From positions 1 to 14,694 of the forward strand of contig DIFE01000153.1 of assembly GCA_002418985.1 (NCBI GenBank): a stretch of DNA of 14,694 bases, written 5' to 3'. The notes under the pieces are model-generated. The model was not told the DNA's origin. It did no database searches and saw only the letters and a list, made by a program, of their open reading frames with translations. Source of the stretch: Deltaproteobacteria bacterium UBA5756 (GTDB lineage Bacteria > Desulfobacterota > Syntrophorhabdia > Syntrophorhabdales > Syntrophorhabdaceae). Each line of letters opens with the position of its first letter. Within the stretch, counting starts at the first letter, position 1. Below, one piece after another: positions 1 to 7,515 of this stretch. A program made the translations under genes and the position numbers.

Positions 1-516
1 CATTATCCCTCCATCCACTGGCTGCACTCCTATTCCGAATATGTCGAAGATGTCAAAGGGTGGTGGGAGGCCGGGTCGCCCGATTGGGAAGACTTAAGGA
101 CCGAGGCGCTGACACTCCTTCAGCGCGAGGACCGTCTCCAGCAGATCGTCAAGCTCGTCGGGCCCGACGTACTGCCTGACAGCCAGCGCTTGATCCTCTT
201 CATCGCGGAGATACTGAAGGACGGCTTTCTCGCACAGAGTGCCTTTGACGAGAATGACATGTACTGCTCACCCGACAAGCAGGTCGCCCTCCTGAGGCTG
301 ATCCTTTCCCTGTACCGCAGGGGACGTGACCTGATCCAACTCGGCGTCCCCCTGGCGAAGATCCGGGGCATGGATTGCGTGGCCGATGTGCTGCGGGCCA
401 AAGCCGCCTTCGGCAACAAGGAACTCTACAAAGTCGGGGAGCTCGCGAAAAGACTCGGGGATGAGACGCATGAATTGGAAAAACAACACGTAAAGGGGAC
501 TTCCTGTTATGAATGA
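1..516 (+). CDS. ntpA: V/A-type ATP synthase subunit A, C-terminal part (5' truncated by window edge)
   Basis: The catalytic subunit of a V/A-type rotary ATPase (A3B3 head), which hydrolyses or makes ATP coupled to H+ or Na+ movement across the cytoplasmic membrane. Only the last 171 residues are present, open from base 1 to the TGA at 514-516. The first visible residues, HYPSIHWLHSYSEY, match the conserved start of the subunit A C-terminal helical domain (family form 'YPAINWL.SYSLY'). Further on, a helical stretch includes FLAQSAFDENDMYCSP, also typical of this subunit, where the family has 'LQQNAFDPVDTYCS'. The nucleotide-binding domain with its P-loop lies upstream, outside the window. The stop overlaps the next gene's start by 8 bp, which suggests translational coupling. 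Subunits E, K, I, C and F would be expected upstream but cannot be seen. The identification is from recognised sequence, not a search. Confidence 0.93.
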   Translation, partial: HYPSIHWLHSYSEYVEDVKGWWEAGSPDWEDLRTEALTLLQREDRLQQIVKLVGPDVLPDSQRLILFIAEILKDGFLAQSAFDENDMYCSPDKQVALLRLILSLYRRGRDLIQLGVPLAKIRGMDCVADVLRAKAAFGNKELYKVGELAKRLGDETHELEKQHVKGTSCYE

Positions 517-1960
517 TCTCTTCGCGGATATCGAGGATAAGGGACTTGAATACGTGGGCGCCTCCCGTATCGAGGGGCCGCTGGTTGTTGTCGACAGGGT
601 TCGCGACGTGGGGTACGACGAGACAGTGGAGATAATCGATCCTTCCGGCAATCCTCGACTTGGCCGCGTCCTTGATGTCTCGGGCAAGCAGGCCGTTGTC
701 CAGGTCCTGGAGGGGACGACCGGCCTTGCGACCCGGACGCTTCGGGCACGTTTTCTCGGGGAAAGTTTTCGCCTTCCCGTCTCCCGGCAGATGCTCGGCC
801 GGGTATTCGACGGTCTGGGGCGCCCGGCCGACGGGGGACCGCCGCCGCTTTCCGCGGACAGGCGCGACGTGAACGGTATGCCGATCAACCCTTTTGCCAG
901 GCGCTATCCCCGTGAGTTCATCCAGACGGGACTCTCCGCCATAGACGGGATGAATGCGCTCGTGCGAGGGCAAAAACTGCCTGTCTTCTCCGGCAACGGT
1001 CTGCCCCACGATCGGGTTTCAGCGCAGATTATCCGCCAGGCGCGCCTTCTCGAAGAACAGGTGGAATTCTCCATAGTCTTCGCCGCCATGGGCATAAAAC
1101 ATGACGTGGCGGAATTCTTCATCCGCAACTTCCGGGAATCGGGGGCGCTGGCCCGTGCTGTCATGTTCTTTTCCCTCGCCGATGCGCCAAGCGTTGAGAG
1201 ACTGCTCACGCCGCGGGTCGCGCTGACCCTGGCGGAGCACCTCGCCTTCGACTGTGGCCAGCACGTTCTTACCCTGCTCACGGACATGACGAACTATTGC
1301 GAGAGTCTGCGCGAAGTCGGAACGGCGCGGGGCGAGATACCCGGCCGCAAGGGATATCCCGGGTATCTCTATTCCGACCTGGCAAGTCTTTACGAGCGGG
1401 CCGGCCGCATCGAAGGCTCGCCGGGCTCCATCACGCAAATGGCCATATTGACGATGCCTGCCGATGATATCAGTCATCCCGTCCCCGACCTGACGGGTTA
1501 CATCACCGAGGGCCAGATCGTCCTCGACCGCGATCTCTTCCAGCGGGGCATCTACCCGCCGATCGCGGGTTTGCCGAGTCTGTCGCGCCTTATGAAGGAC
1601 GGTGTCGGCAAGGGCTTTACCCGGGAAGACCACCCGATCCTGGCGAGCCAGCTTTTTGCTTGCTACGCATATGTCAAGAGGGTGCGCGGATTGGCGGATG
1701 TCATCGGCGAAGAGGAGCTGAGCCTGTTGGACAAGCAGTACCTGAAATTCGGCGAGGCCTTCGAGGGAAATTTCCTGAACCAGGGTGAATACGAGAACCG
1801 TTCCATCGAGACAACGCTGGAGATGGGATGGGACGCCCTGTCCGTCCTGCCTCGGGAGGAACTGCACCGCGTGAGTGACGAACTGCTCAGAAGACATTAC
1901 CGCAGCAAGCCGAAAACCGGGGCACAGGAACAATCGTCCGCTGTCTCGCAAAGGGTCTGA
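509..1960 (+). CDS. ntpB: V/A-type ATP synthase subunit B
   Basis: The non-catalytic nucleotide-binding subunit that alternates with subunit A in the A3B3 head. The 483-aa length is usual for the family. An N-terminal beta-barrel occupies about residues 10-85. The degenerate P-loop, SGNGLPH at 161-167, is the form expected of B rather than A (B normally reads SGSGLPH and lacks the GKT of a working P-loop). The alpha/beta ATPase signature is PPIAGLPSLS at 350-359, followed by RLM, which contains the inter-subunit arginine. The fourth position of the signature is Ala, where I recall Asp or Asn in most B subunits; this is a small oddity. The start at 509 has an AAAGGGGA Shine-Dalgarno-like stretch about 9 bases upstream and overlaps the end of subunit A (ATGAATGA). 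Subunit D follows after 7 bases, so A, B and D are surely co-transcribed. Confidence 0.97.
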   Translation: MNDLFADIEDKGLEYVGASRIEGPLVVVDRVRDVGYDETVEIIDPSGNPRLGRVLDVSGKQAVVQVLEGTTGLATRTLRARFLGESFRLPVSRQMLGRVFDGLGRPADGGPPPLSADRRDVNGMPINPFARRYPREFIQTGLSAIDGMNALVRGQKLPVFSGNGLPHDRVSAQIIRQARLLEEQVEFSIVFAAMGIKHDVAEFFIRNFRESGALARAVMFFSLADAPSVERLLTPRVALTLAEHLAFDCGQHVLTLLTDMTNYCESLREVGTARGEIPGRKGYPGYLYSDLASLYERAGRIEGSPGSITQMAILTMPADDISHPVPDLTGYITEGQIVLDRDLFQRGIYPPIAGLPSLSRLMKDGVGKGFTREDHPILASQLFACYAYVKRVRGLADVIGEEELSLLDKQYLKFGEAFEGNFLNQGEYENRSIETTLEMGWDALSVLPREELHRVSDELLRRHYRSKPKTGAQEQSSAVSQRV

Positions 1961-1967
1961 GGCAAAA

Positions 1968-2621
1968 ATGCCGAAACTCAACATAGCGCCGACAAAATCT
2001 AATCTTCTCGGACTTCAGCGTCAGCTCGAGTTTGCCCAGGAGGGTTATGACCTTTTGGAGCAGAAGCGGCAGATCCTGATCTTCGAGCTCATGAGCCGCC
2101 TGAACCGTGCCGAGGAGGCCGAGGGCAGGGTGGCGCAAGCGGTCGGCCACGCCTTTACCGCTCTCAGCGAGGCCACGCTGGAGATCGGCGCCCAGGCCAT
2201 CGAGCAGGCCGCTTTTGCCGTGGCGATGCGCCACGAGGTGTCGCTGTCCGATGACCGCCTTATGGGGATGGCGGTACCGAAAGTATCCGTTGAGGGGGAG
2301 CCGATGGGCGTCCGTTTTGGCATCGGCGGCACGTCCTCCAACACCGACGTCGCCATGAGCCGCTTCGTCGACCTCCTTCCGTCACTCGCCGAACTCGCGG
2401 AACTTGTGAACGCCGTCGTGCGTCTGGCACGCGAGCTTCGCAGAACCCAGCGCCGCTGTAACGCCCTTTCAAAGATCTTCATCCCCCAGTACCAGGAAAC
2501 GATCGATTATATCACGGGGTCGCTCGAAGAGAGGGAGCGGGAATCGCTCATCATCCTGAAAATGATACGGAACCGGCTCGGCGAGGAGACGGACAGCAGG
2601 GAAGCTCAGCAACCTCAATAG
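1968..2621 (+). CDS. ntpD: V/A-type ATP synthase subunit D (central stalk)
   Basis: The central-stalk subunit that rotates inside the A3B3 head and carries torque from the membrane ring. The product is 217 residues, near the usual 200-220. The N-terminus MPKLNIAPTKSNLLGL is the family hallmark (typically 'i.PTR..Ll.lk..L..A..G..LL..Kr..L'), followed by LEQKRQIL. The protein is largely alpha-helical at both ends, as expected for the antiparallel coiled coil of this subunit, with a Gly-rich globular middle at about residues 100-130. The frame is open further upstream to an ATG at 1875 inside subunit B. I chose 1968 because the conserved N-terminus begins there, it lies 7 bases after the subunit B stop, and GAGG at 1959-1962 is well spaced. 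It appears to be the last gene of the operon. Confidence 0.95.
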   Translation: MPKLNIAPTKSNLLGLQRQLEFAQEGYDLLEQKRQILIFELMSRLNRAEEAEGRVAQAVGHAFTALSEATLEIGAQAIEQAAFAVAMRHEVSLSDDRLMGMAVPKVSVEGEPMGVRFGIGGTSSNTDVAMSRFVDLLPSLAELAELVNAVVRLARELRRTQRRCNALSKIFIPQYQETIDYITGSLEERERESLIILKMIRNRLGEETDSREAQQPQ

Positions 2622-2645
2622 GTCCTATATGTCCTATAGGACCTA
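2619..2645. terminator. Perfect 11-bp inverted repeat between convergent genes; possible bidirectional terminator
   Basis: Arms TAGGTCCTATA (2619-2629) and TATAGGACCTA (2635-2645) are perfect reverse complements around a 5-base loop. The left arm begins with the stop codon of the subunit D gene, and the right arm ends 21 bases past the stop of the minus-strand AsmA-like gene. The inner part, 2631-2642, is a 12-bp perfect palindrome (GTCCTATAGGAC), so an alternative pairing is possible. There is no clear T-run after either arm, so it is not a textbook intrinsic terminator. Its place at the junction of two convergent genes suggests an mRNA 3'-end hairpin. A dispersed palindromic repeat is the alternative. 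Confidence 0.55.
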
Positions 2646-2666
2646 TGAAAGCCAATTTCAATCATC

Positions 2667-5630
2667 TCATTTCAGTTTGAATTCTACCCGGCTGCCTTTC
2701 AGTTTATCCTTTTTCTGTGGAGCGAGGGATTTGGGTTCTACGACGAAGAGGCGGCCTGCCTCCACCCGCCCCGATTTTACGAGCGTTTCCAGAACCCGTG
2801 CCGACCGTCGCCGGGCAAGTGAATGCAGGTCTTCCTCCCGCACAATGGTGTTTGTCAGCATGAGCTTTTCCATCTCCTCGACGGGCACGGATTTCTCGAA
2901 TCCTATCATGTTTCTGGGTTTCGGAAATTTCTCGGCCTTATAGGCGAGCCTCAGGTATTTCTCATACTCTGCGGGCTCGACCTTCACGTCATCGATGTCG
3001 ATATTCGTGGAGTTCTTTTTCATAAGGTCCTTCAGCTTCTGCGTTTTTACCTTTTTCTGAAGGAGATATTGCTTCAATCCCTCGCGGTCGCGCTCGGGAT
3101 CGGCGTATCCTTCGATGTCCATCCTGAGCGACGGTTTGTCGACGAGGACCCTGGCTAGGGTGTCGATCTTCTTGAGACTCGCCCCGGTTATGGCCGCACG
3201 CCCGTAGTCGAATTCGATGTACCCGAGCTCCTCGCCTCCCCCGAACATGGCGCCGATGAGCGCGAAGGGCGCCGTTGCGGCCCTGGTCAGGAGATTGACG
3301 ATGATTTTGAGGATGATCCGCCCGATACTGAACTGCGGGTCGTCAAGGCTCCCCGTGACGGGAAGATCGAGTTTGATCTGGCCGGTGCGGTCCTTGAGAA
3401 GCGCTATGGCCAGCTTTACGGGCAGCTTCGTCGCATCGGGGGATTCTACCCTGTCACCGAAGGTGAGCTGATCTATGAAGATAACGTTTTTCGAGTCGAG
3501 TTTCCTTTTTTCTATCAGGTATTGGACATCGAAGGAGAGCTTTCCCTTGTCCACGGAATATCCGGCATATTTTCCCGAGTAGGGCGTCGCGGGGGTGAGG
3601 TCCATGTCCTTGAAGCTTGCCTTGAGATCGACGTAGAGGTCTTTGCTCAGAGGGTTTATTTTCCCCGTAATCTCAAGGGGGGCCGAATTGTCGAGAGTTC
3701 CCCGCAGCTCGACGTCGGCTGTCGTGTTCTCCTGCGATGACAGACCCGAGATCCTGCCCGCTATCTGGCCGAGCTTCGTTGAAAAGACGGGCCTCACCGA
3801 CTGGTCCTGAAAGCGTATCGTCCCCCCCTGGAGAGTGACGGTATCGACCTTCACGGGGATAGCCTCATCCCGGGGAGAAGCGGCCTCCTCTTCCTTTGCC
3901 TTTTTGCCCGGCTGTGCGGGTTTTGCCATATTCTCCCCGGAAATGGCGGCCTCTTTCTCATCCTTTACCATAATGTGCTGCAGGTTTATCGTCTTGTCGG
4001 CCCTGACGGCGATATTGGCATAGAAATCCGTCAGCGCGACGCCCTTTGCCGTTACCATGGTCGGGTTGTATCCCATGTCGAGGCTGCGGACATGGAGAGA
4101 TTTCATGGTGAGAAGACTCTCGGCGCTCTCTTTGTCGACGGCTGCAAGGCCGGCCAGCGAGGTTGTTCCCGTGAAACGGACGGAAAGCCCTTTCTTGCCG
4201 GCATTGTCTACGAGGAGGTCTCCCCCGGCCTTTGCCCTTCCACTCGTTACCGCCACGCGCACCTTGTCGGTGAAGTAGGGCTGAAAAGGCCTGATATCGA
4301 TCCCCTCGGCATCTACCTTCGCATTGACAGAAAGAGGGTCGAGCCCGATCTTTCCTTGCAGACTGACGGTCCCTCTGTTGTTGACGAGGAGCGAGGCGGA
4401 GAATGTCCCCGTTGAGCCCTTTGTGCTAGCGAGCTTCTCGCCCTTGAGCTCAAGCTTCTCAAAGGTCATCCTGGCCGGGGTTGCCGGGGAAGAATCGGTG
4501 AAGAGGACCTTTCCCCCTGTGAGTTCGATAACGTCGACAGCCCACCGAAAAGGTTCCTTATCGGGCTCCTTTTCCGGTTTTGCCGCCTTATCGGCGCCTG
4601 CCACCTTTTCCGACTCCTTCATTTCCGGCACGAGGGCCATGGTATTGAGAGTGGCGTTCCTGTCGCGGCTGATCGCAAATTCCGGTGACTCGATTGCCAC
4701 CAGTGACAATTCCAGCTTCCCGGCAAGGGGCTCCACGGACCTCATCGAGACCTTGAGGGCGGGAAGATTGAGAACGGTCTTGCCCTCTTCGTCGTTAACG
4801 ACGAGCTTCGATACGGTAAGATCCCCTTTCAGCGCGAGGGACGGAGTCTTGTCTTTGTGCTGCATGAAGGAGAGTTCGATCTTCGTGTCCAGATACCCTG
4901 ATGGCACCGAAAACCGCATTTTCATCGGAAGATACGCCAGGTAGCGGAATATATCCAGGTTCTCGATGTTGATGTCGAAGACCGTTTCCAGGGAGTCGGC
5001 GAATGGTTTGATCCTGCCCTCTATGGCATAGGGGTCGTCGTTCAGTTTCCATGACAGGGTGGGATGAACGTACCTCTCCACGTGTTTCGGCCGGTTTGAA
5101 ACGAGGGGAACGCTGAGGTTGAATTCCTTGAGGGTGTGTTTCTTCTTAAACGGTTCATCCAGAAAATCGGCGCTGCCGTTCCTGATCGTGATGTCCTGGA
5201 GGGAAAAGGTGATGCCTCCCGACTCCTTCGCGGCCTTGCCTTTTGAGCTTGCCTCTTTTTCAAGGAGATCGGAAAAGTTGTACGACCCGTCCTGTCTGCG
5301 GACTATGTTGATATAGGGATTCCCGACCGTGAGGTCATACAGGGCGATGACGCCGGTCACGATGGAAGGGGCCAACCTGACCTTGAACTCGTCGAAGCTC
5401 AGAAAGGTACCCGGTCCACCGCGCTCGCCAACGGTGACGCCCCTTATCGTGACTCCGAGGGTATAGGGGTTCACGCGGATCTTGCCGATGGTGACGTTTC
5501 TGCCGAGTTCCGTGGAGAGTTTCCTGGTCATCACCGATTTCAAGACCGGCGGTGCCACAAAGAACCCGATAACGGAAAAAAGGACGACGGCGACGAGAAG
5601 CCATAAAAGGATCTTTCTTAACTTTGCCAT
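2667..5630 (-). CDS. AsmA-like / DUF748 family envelope protein with OmpA-like C-terminal region
   Basis: A 987-residue protein. One N-terminal membrane segment (about residues 6-27, LLWLLVAVVLFSVIGFFVAP) follows a Lys/Arg-containing start, so the protein is an inner-membrane anchor with a long periplasmic body. The opening VGKIRVNPYTLGVTI-type pattern (here IGKIRVNPYTLGVTIRGV) and the repeated short beta motifs are those of DUF748/AsmA-like proteins. That superfamily includes bridge-like lipid transport proteins such as TamB and YhdP. A Lys/Glu/Pro-rich linker lies near residues 335-360 and another charged stretch near 580. The last 180 residues start with FDYGRAAIT and contain MDIEGYADPERDREGL, which resembles an OmpA-like peptidoglycan-binding fold. 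I chose the ATG at 5630, not the longer frame from 5735, because it has AGGAGG 8 bases upstream and the membrane anchor starts right there. A role in envelope lipid homeostasis is inferred from the family; the substrate is unknown. Confidence 0.85.
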   Translation of the reverse strand: MAKLRKILLWLLVAVVLFSVIGFFVAPPVLKSVMTRKLSTELGRNVTIGKIRVNPYTLGVTIRGVTVGERGGPGTFLSFDEFKVRLAPSIVTGVIALYDLTVGNPYINIVRRQDGSYNFSDLLEKEASSKGKAAKESGGITFSLQDITIRNGSADFLDEPFKKKHTLKEFNLSVPLVSNRPKHVERYVHPTLSWKLNDDPYAIEGRIKPFADSLETVFDINIENLDIFRYLAYLPMKMRFSVPSGYLDTKIELSFMQHKDKTPSLALKGDLTVSKLVVNDEEGKTVLNLPALKVSMRSVEPLAGKLELSLVAIESPEFAISRDRNATLNTMALVPEMKESEKVAGADKAAKPEKEPDKEPFRWAVDVIELTGGKVLFTDSSPATPARMTFEKLELKGEKLASTKGSTGTFSASLLVNNRGTVSLQGKIGLDPLSVNAKVDAEGIDIRPFQPYFTDKVRVAVTSGRAKAGGDLLVDNAGKKGLSVRFTGTTSLAGLAAVDKESAESLLTMKSLHVRSLDMGYNPTMVTAKGVALTDFYANIAVRADKTINLQHIMVKDEKEAAISGENMAKPAQPGKKAKEEEAASPRDEAIPVKVDTVTLQGGTIRFQDQSVRPVFSTKLGQIAGRISGLSSQENTTADVELRGTLDNSAPLEITGKINPLSKDLYVDLKASFKDMDLTPATPYSGKYAGYSVDKGKLSFDVQYLIEKRKLDSKNVIFIDQLTFGDRVESPDATKLPVKLAIALLKDRTGQIKLDLPVTGSLDDPQFSIGRIILKIIVNLLTRAATAPFALIGAMFGGGEELGYIEFDYGRAAITGASLKKIDTLARVLVDKPSLRMDIEGYADPERDREGLKQYLLQKKVKTQKLKDLMKKNSTNIDIDDVKVEPAEYEKYLRLAYKAEKFPKPRNMIGFEKSVPVEEMEKLMLTNTIVREEDLHSLARRRSARVLETLVKSGRVEAGRLFVVEPKSLAPQKKDKLKGSRVEFKLK

Positions 5631-5734
5631 TAAATATCCTCCTCCCTTCCTTCCAATACATAACATCCTGTAAACGGAACCGCCACTTTTTTCCCCCACC
5701 ACTCCACAGGGTCTACATGGAAAAACCCTCAACA

Positions 5735-5797
5735 TTCAAGCAGTTGCAACGTTTCCACGGGTTTCGACGGCTCCAACGATTCAAGCGACTCAAGCCA
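5735..5797. repeat. Degenerate 9-bp tandem repeat, about 7 units
   Basis: Consecutive units read TTCAAGCAG, TTGCAACG, TTTCCACGG, GTTTCGACGG, CTCCAACGA, TTCAAGCGA and CTCAAGCCA: 8-10 bases each, with a rough consensus of YTCNANCGR. They fill most of the space between the divergent AsmA-like and radical SAM genes and end 8 bases before the putative -10 of the latter. The period is close to one helical turn, so the array could be a set of protein-binding half-sites, or simply a decaying minisatellite. Read on the plus strand the repeat encodes a basic F/L-x-R pattern, but no real gene is supported there. Confidence 0.6.
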
Positions 5798-5804
5798 CCT
5801 TTTC

Positions 5805-5813
5805 TGCTATACT
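5805..5813 (+). promoter_or_regulatory. Putative extended -10 promoter of the radical SAM gene
   Basis: TGCTATACT contains an extended -10 (TG, one base, then TATACT, 5 of 6 matches to TATAAT). No good -35 is seen at 16-18 bases, which an extended -10 can tolerate. Initiation about 7 bases downstream would fall at or next to the A of the ATG at 5820, giving a leaderless message. No Shine-Dalgarno sequence stands before that ATG, which agrees with this reading. Confidence 0.4.
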
Positions 5814-5819
5814 GCTTCC

Positions 5820-7421
5820 ATGAAGGTCCTGCTCGTTCAGCCCCCCATAGAGGATTTTTACGACACCTCCATCAGGACCTATCCTCTGGCGCTTGCTTAT
5901 ATTGCCGCGAAGATACGGGACATATGCGATGTGGCCATCCTCGACTGCAGGACGGGTTTGCCGCCGCGGCCGGTCAAGGACGGTGGTTTCCCGGAGCTTG
6001 CGCCCTTTTACCGCGATGACAGGCAGACGCCGTTTTCGCTGTTCCGGCGCTATTCCCGCTACGGGATGGGGCGCGGGGAGATGGCGGCCGCCATAAGGGA
6101 AGCGGGCCCCGATGTCGTCGCCATAGGTTCCTCCTTCACCGCCTATTCGCGGGAAGCCGGGGAGGTGGCCGCTGTCGCGAAAGAGGTGGACGAGGGCATC
6201 GTCACCGTGGTGGGCGGCACCCACGCGACGCTCTTTCCCGAGCATGTCCTCAGAGACGGGAATATCGATTATGTTGTCCGGGGCGAAGGGGAGACGCCAT
6301 TTTTCGAATTCGTCCGCGCCCTCGCTTCGGGGAACGCGGCCGGGCTTGCATCCGTTCCGGGGCTCTCCTTTCGGAGTGGCGACGCGCTTCATGTCGGGGG
6401 TGTTCACATCGAGGGATCGATCGACCTCATCCCGGCGCGCGACTTCCTTCCCGTCGAAAAGTACCGCATCGGCAAGAAACCCTACACCTTCTTCCTCACG
6501 TCGAGAGGGTGTCCGTTCCAGTGCTCTTTCTGCGGCAAGCCGCCCGTTCCCTACCGCAGGCGGACGTCAGGCTCGATAGAAAAGGAGCTCTCGGAAATAG
6601 CCGGGCTCGGGATCACCGCCATAGACTTCGAGGACGACATGCTCAACCTCGATATGCCCTTCTTCCACCGGGTTCTCGACCTCGTGAAGGGAAGAGGGAT
6701 CACCCTGTCCGCCATGAACGGGCTCTACAGCCATACCCTCGAGATTGCGACGCTCGGGAAGATGCGCGAGGCCGGCTTTTCCCGCCTCAATTTTTCCCTC
6801 GTCGATACCTCTCCCGCCGTTCATACCGCCCAGCGAAGGAGGTATCCGGTGAACTTCCTCGCCCTTCTCGACTGGCTGGAGTCGTCCGACTTTCTCGTGG
6901 AAACGCACTTTATCATCGGCCTGCCGGGACAGACCCCGGCAGAGATCATAGAAACCATGGTCTTTCTCATGGGCAAGAGGATGTTGCCCGGCCCGAGCAT
7001 CTACTATCTCGCCCCGGGCAGCCCCCTCTTTGCGGATCTCTGCGGCGGCGATCCTTCCAGCCTTTTTCCGATGACGCGCTCAAGCGTCATGTTCCAGGCG
7101 AACCCCCTCTTCAGTCGGGAGACGACATTCACCTTCATGAAGCTCCTCAGGTTCATGAACGTCGTCAAGGCCCTCGTCGATTCCACTGTCGGCGCGTCGA
7201 CCCTCAGAGACCTTGCCCATGCGGACCGGCTGCAAAAGAACCCCCGCGACCTTCATATATTCAATACGCTGATCAGGGGAAAGCGCTTCCTCTGGTTCGA
7301 TACCCGGGGGAACGACTATGTCGAAGAGCCTCAGGACCCGCGCATCGTGGTCGCTTTCTTCAAGGCCATGGAAGGCAGGGCAATAAAAGGATTCCGAACC
7401 ACAAATTCGGTGAGCGCCTGA
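5820..7421 (+). CDS. B12-binding-domain radical SAM protein, substrate unknown
   Basis: A 533-residue cytoplasmic enzyme of the cobalamin-dependent radical SAM class. The N-terminus MKVLLVQPP opens a Rossmann-like B12-binding domain (about 1-165) with VVGGTHATLFPE at 130-141 and VRGEGE near 153-158, both characteristic of this class. The iron-sulfur motif CxxxCxxC is CPFQCSFC, with C231, C235 and C238 binding the 4Fe-4S cluster. The TIM-barrel half includes IDFEDDM and FIIGLPGQT (about 363-371). The histidine-containing DxHxxG motif of base-off B12 enzymes is not evident, so cobalamin binding, if real, may be of the His-independent kind. The last 100 residues match nothing I recognise. Class members do methylations and ring or carbon-skeleton changes; nothing here fixes the substrate. 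The ATG at 5820 has no Shine-Dalgarno. The hydrolase gene follows after 94 bases on the same strand. Confidence 0.9.
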   Translation: MKVLLVQPPIEDFYDTSIRTYPLALAYIAAKIRDICDVAILDCRTGLPPRPVKDGGFPELAPFYRDDRQTPFSLFRRYSRYGMGRGEMAAAIREAGPDVVAIGSSFTAYSREAGEVAAVAKEVDEGIVTVVGGTHATLFPEHVLRDGNIDYVVRGEGETPFFEFVRALASGNAAGLASVPGLSFRSGDALHVGGVHIEGSIDLIPARDFLPVEKYRIGKKPYTFFLTSRGCPFQCSFCGKPPVPYRRRTSGSIEKELSEIAGLGITAIDFEDDMLNLDMPFFHRVLDLVKGRGITLSAMNGLYSHTLEIATLGKMREAGFSRLNFSLVDTSPAVHTAQRRRYPVNFLALLDWLESSDFLVETHFIIGLPGQTPAEIIETMVFLMGKRMLPGPSIYYLAPGSPLFADLCGGDPSSLFPMTRSSVMFQANPLFSRETTFTFMKLLRFMNVVKALVDSTVGASTLRDLAHADRLQKNPRDLHIFNTLIRGKRFLWFDTRGNDYVEEPQDPRIVVAFFKAMEGRAIKGFRTTNSVSA

Positions 7422-7428
7422 CACCCCG

Positions 7429-7458
7429 TTGCTCCATGAAGGCGGATGATGGTATAGT
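7429..7458 (+). promoter_or_regulatory. Putative sigma70-type promoter of the hydrolase gene
   Basis: TTGCTC (7429-7434) and TATAGT (7453-7458) are separated by 18 bases, in the gap after the radical SAM gene. Initiation near 7465 would place the strong Shine-Dalgarno at 7469-7475 close to the 5' end of the message. Read-through from the radical SAM gene is equally possible because no terminator is seen between them. Confidence 0.35.
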
Positions 7459-7468
7459 TGATTCAGTA

Positions 7469-7475
7469 AAGGAGG
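7469..7475 (+). promoter_or_regulatory. Strong Shine-Dalgarno sequence misplaced relative to the hydrolase ATG
   Basis: AAGGAGG is a near-perfect anti-16S match but ends 40 bases before the ATG at 7516. A CTG codon at 7483-7485 is in frame with the hydrolase and sits at the ideal 7-base spacing. Translation may therefore begin at CTG (adding 11 residues), or the weaker GGAGA at 7506-7510 may serve the ATG. Confidence 0.4.
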
Positions 7476-7515
7476 AAGACCGCTGGCACTGCCGCATTCA
7501 CCATCGGAGAAGAGG

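Noticed and set aside
1875..1967. Extended N-terminus of subunit D starting inside subunit B
   Set aside because: The conserved family N-terminus begins at 1968, behind a suitable Shine-Dalgarno; the upstream residues look like out-of-frame subunit B.
1019..1984. 321-codon minus-strand frame across subunit B
   Set aside because: It is antisense to a highly conserved ATPase subunit; long shadows are expected at this GC content.
5631..5735. 35-residue upstream extension of the AsmA-like protein
   Set aside because: AGGAGG and the membrane anchor both point to the ATG at 5630; the extension is Cys/Gly-rich with no signal character.
5624..6019. Plus-strand frame covering the 9-bp repeats (basic F/L-x-R peptide)
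   Set aside because: It only reflects translation of the tandem repeat and then runs out of frame into the radical SAM gene; no start signal supports it.
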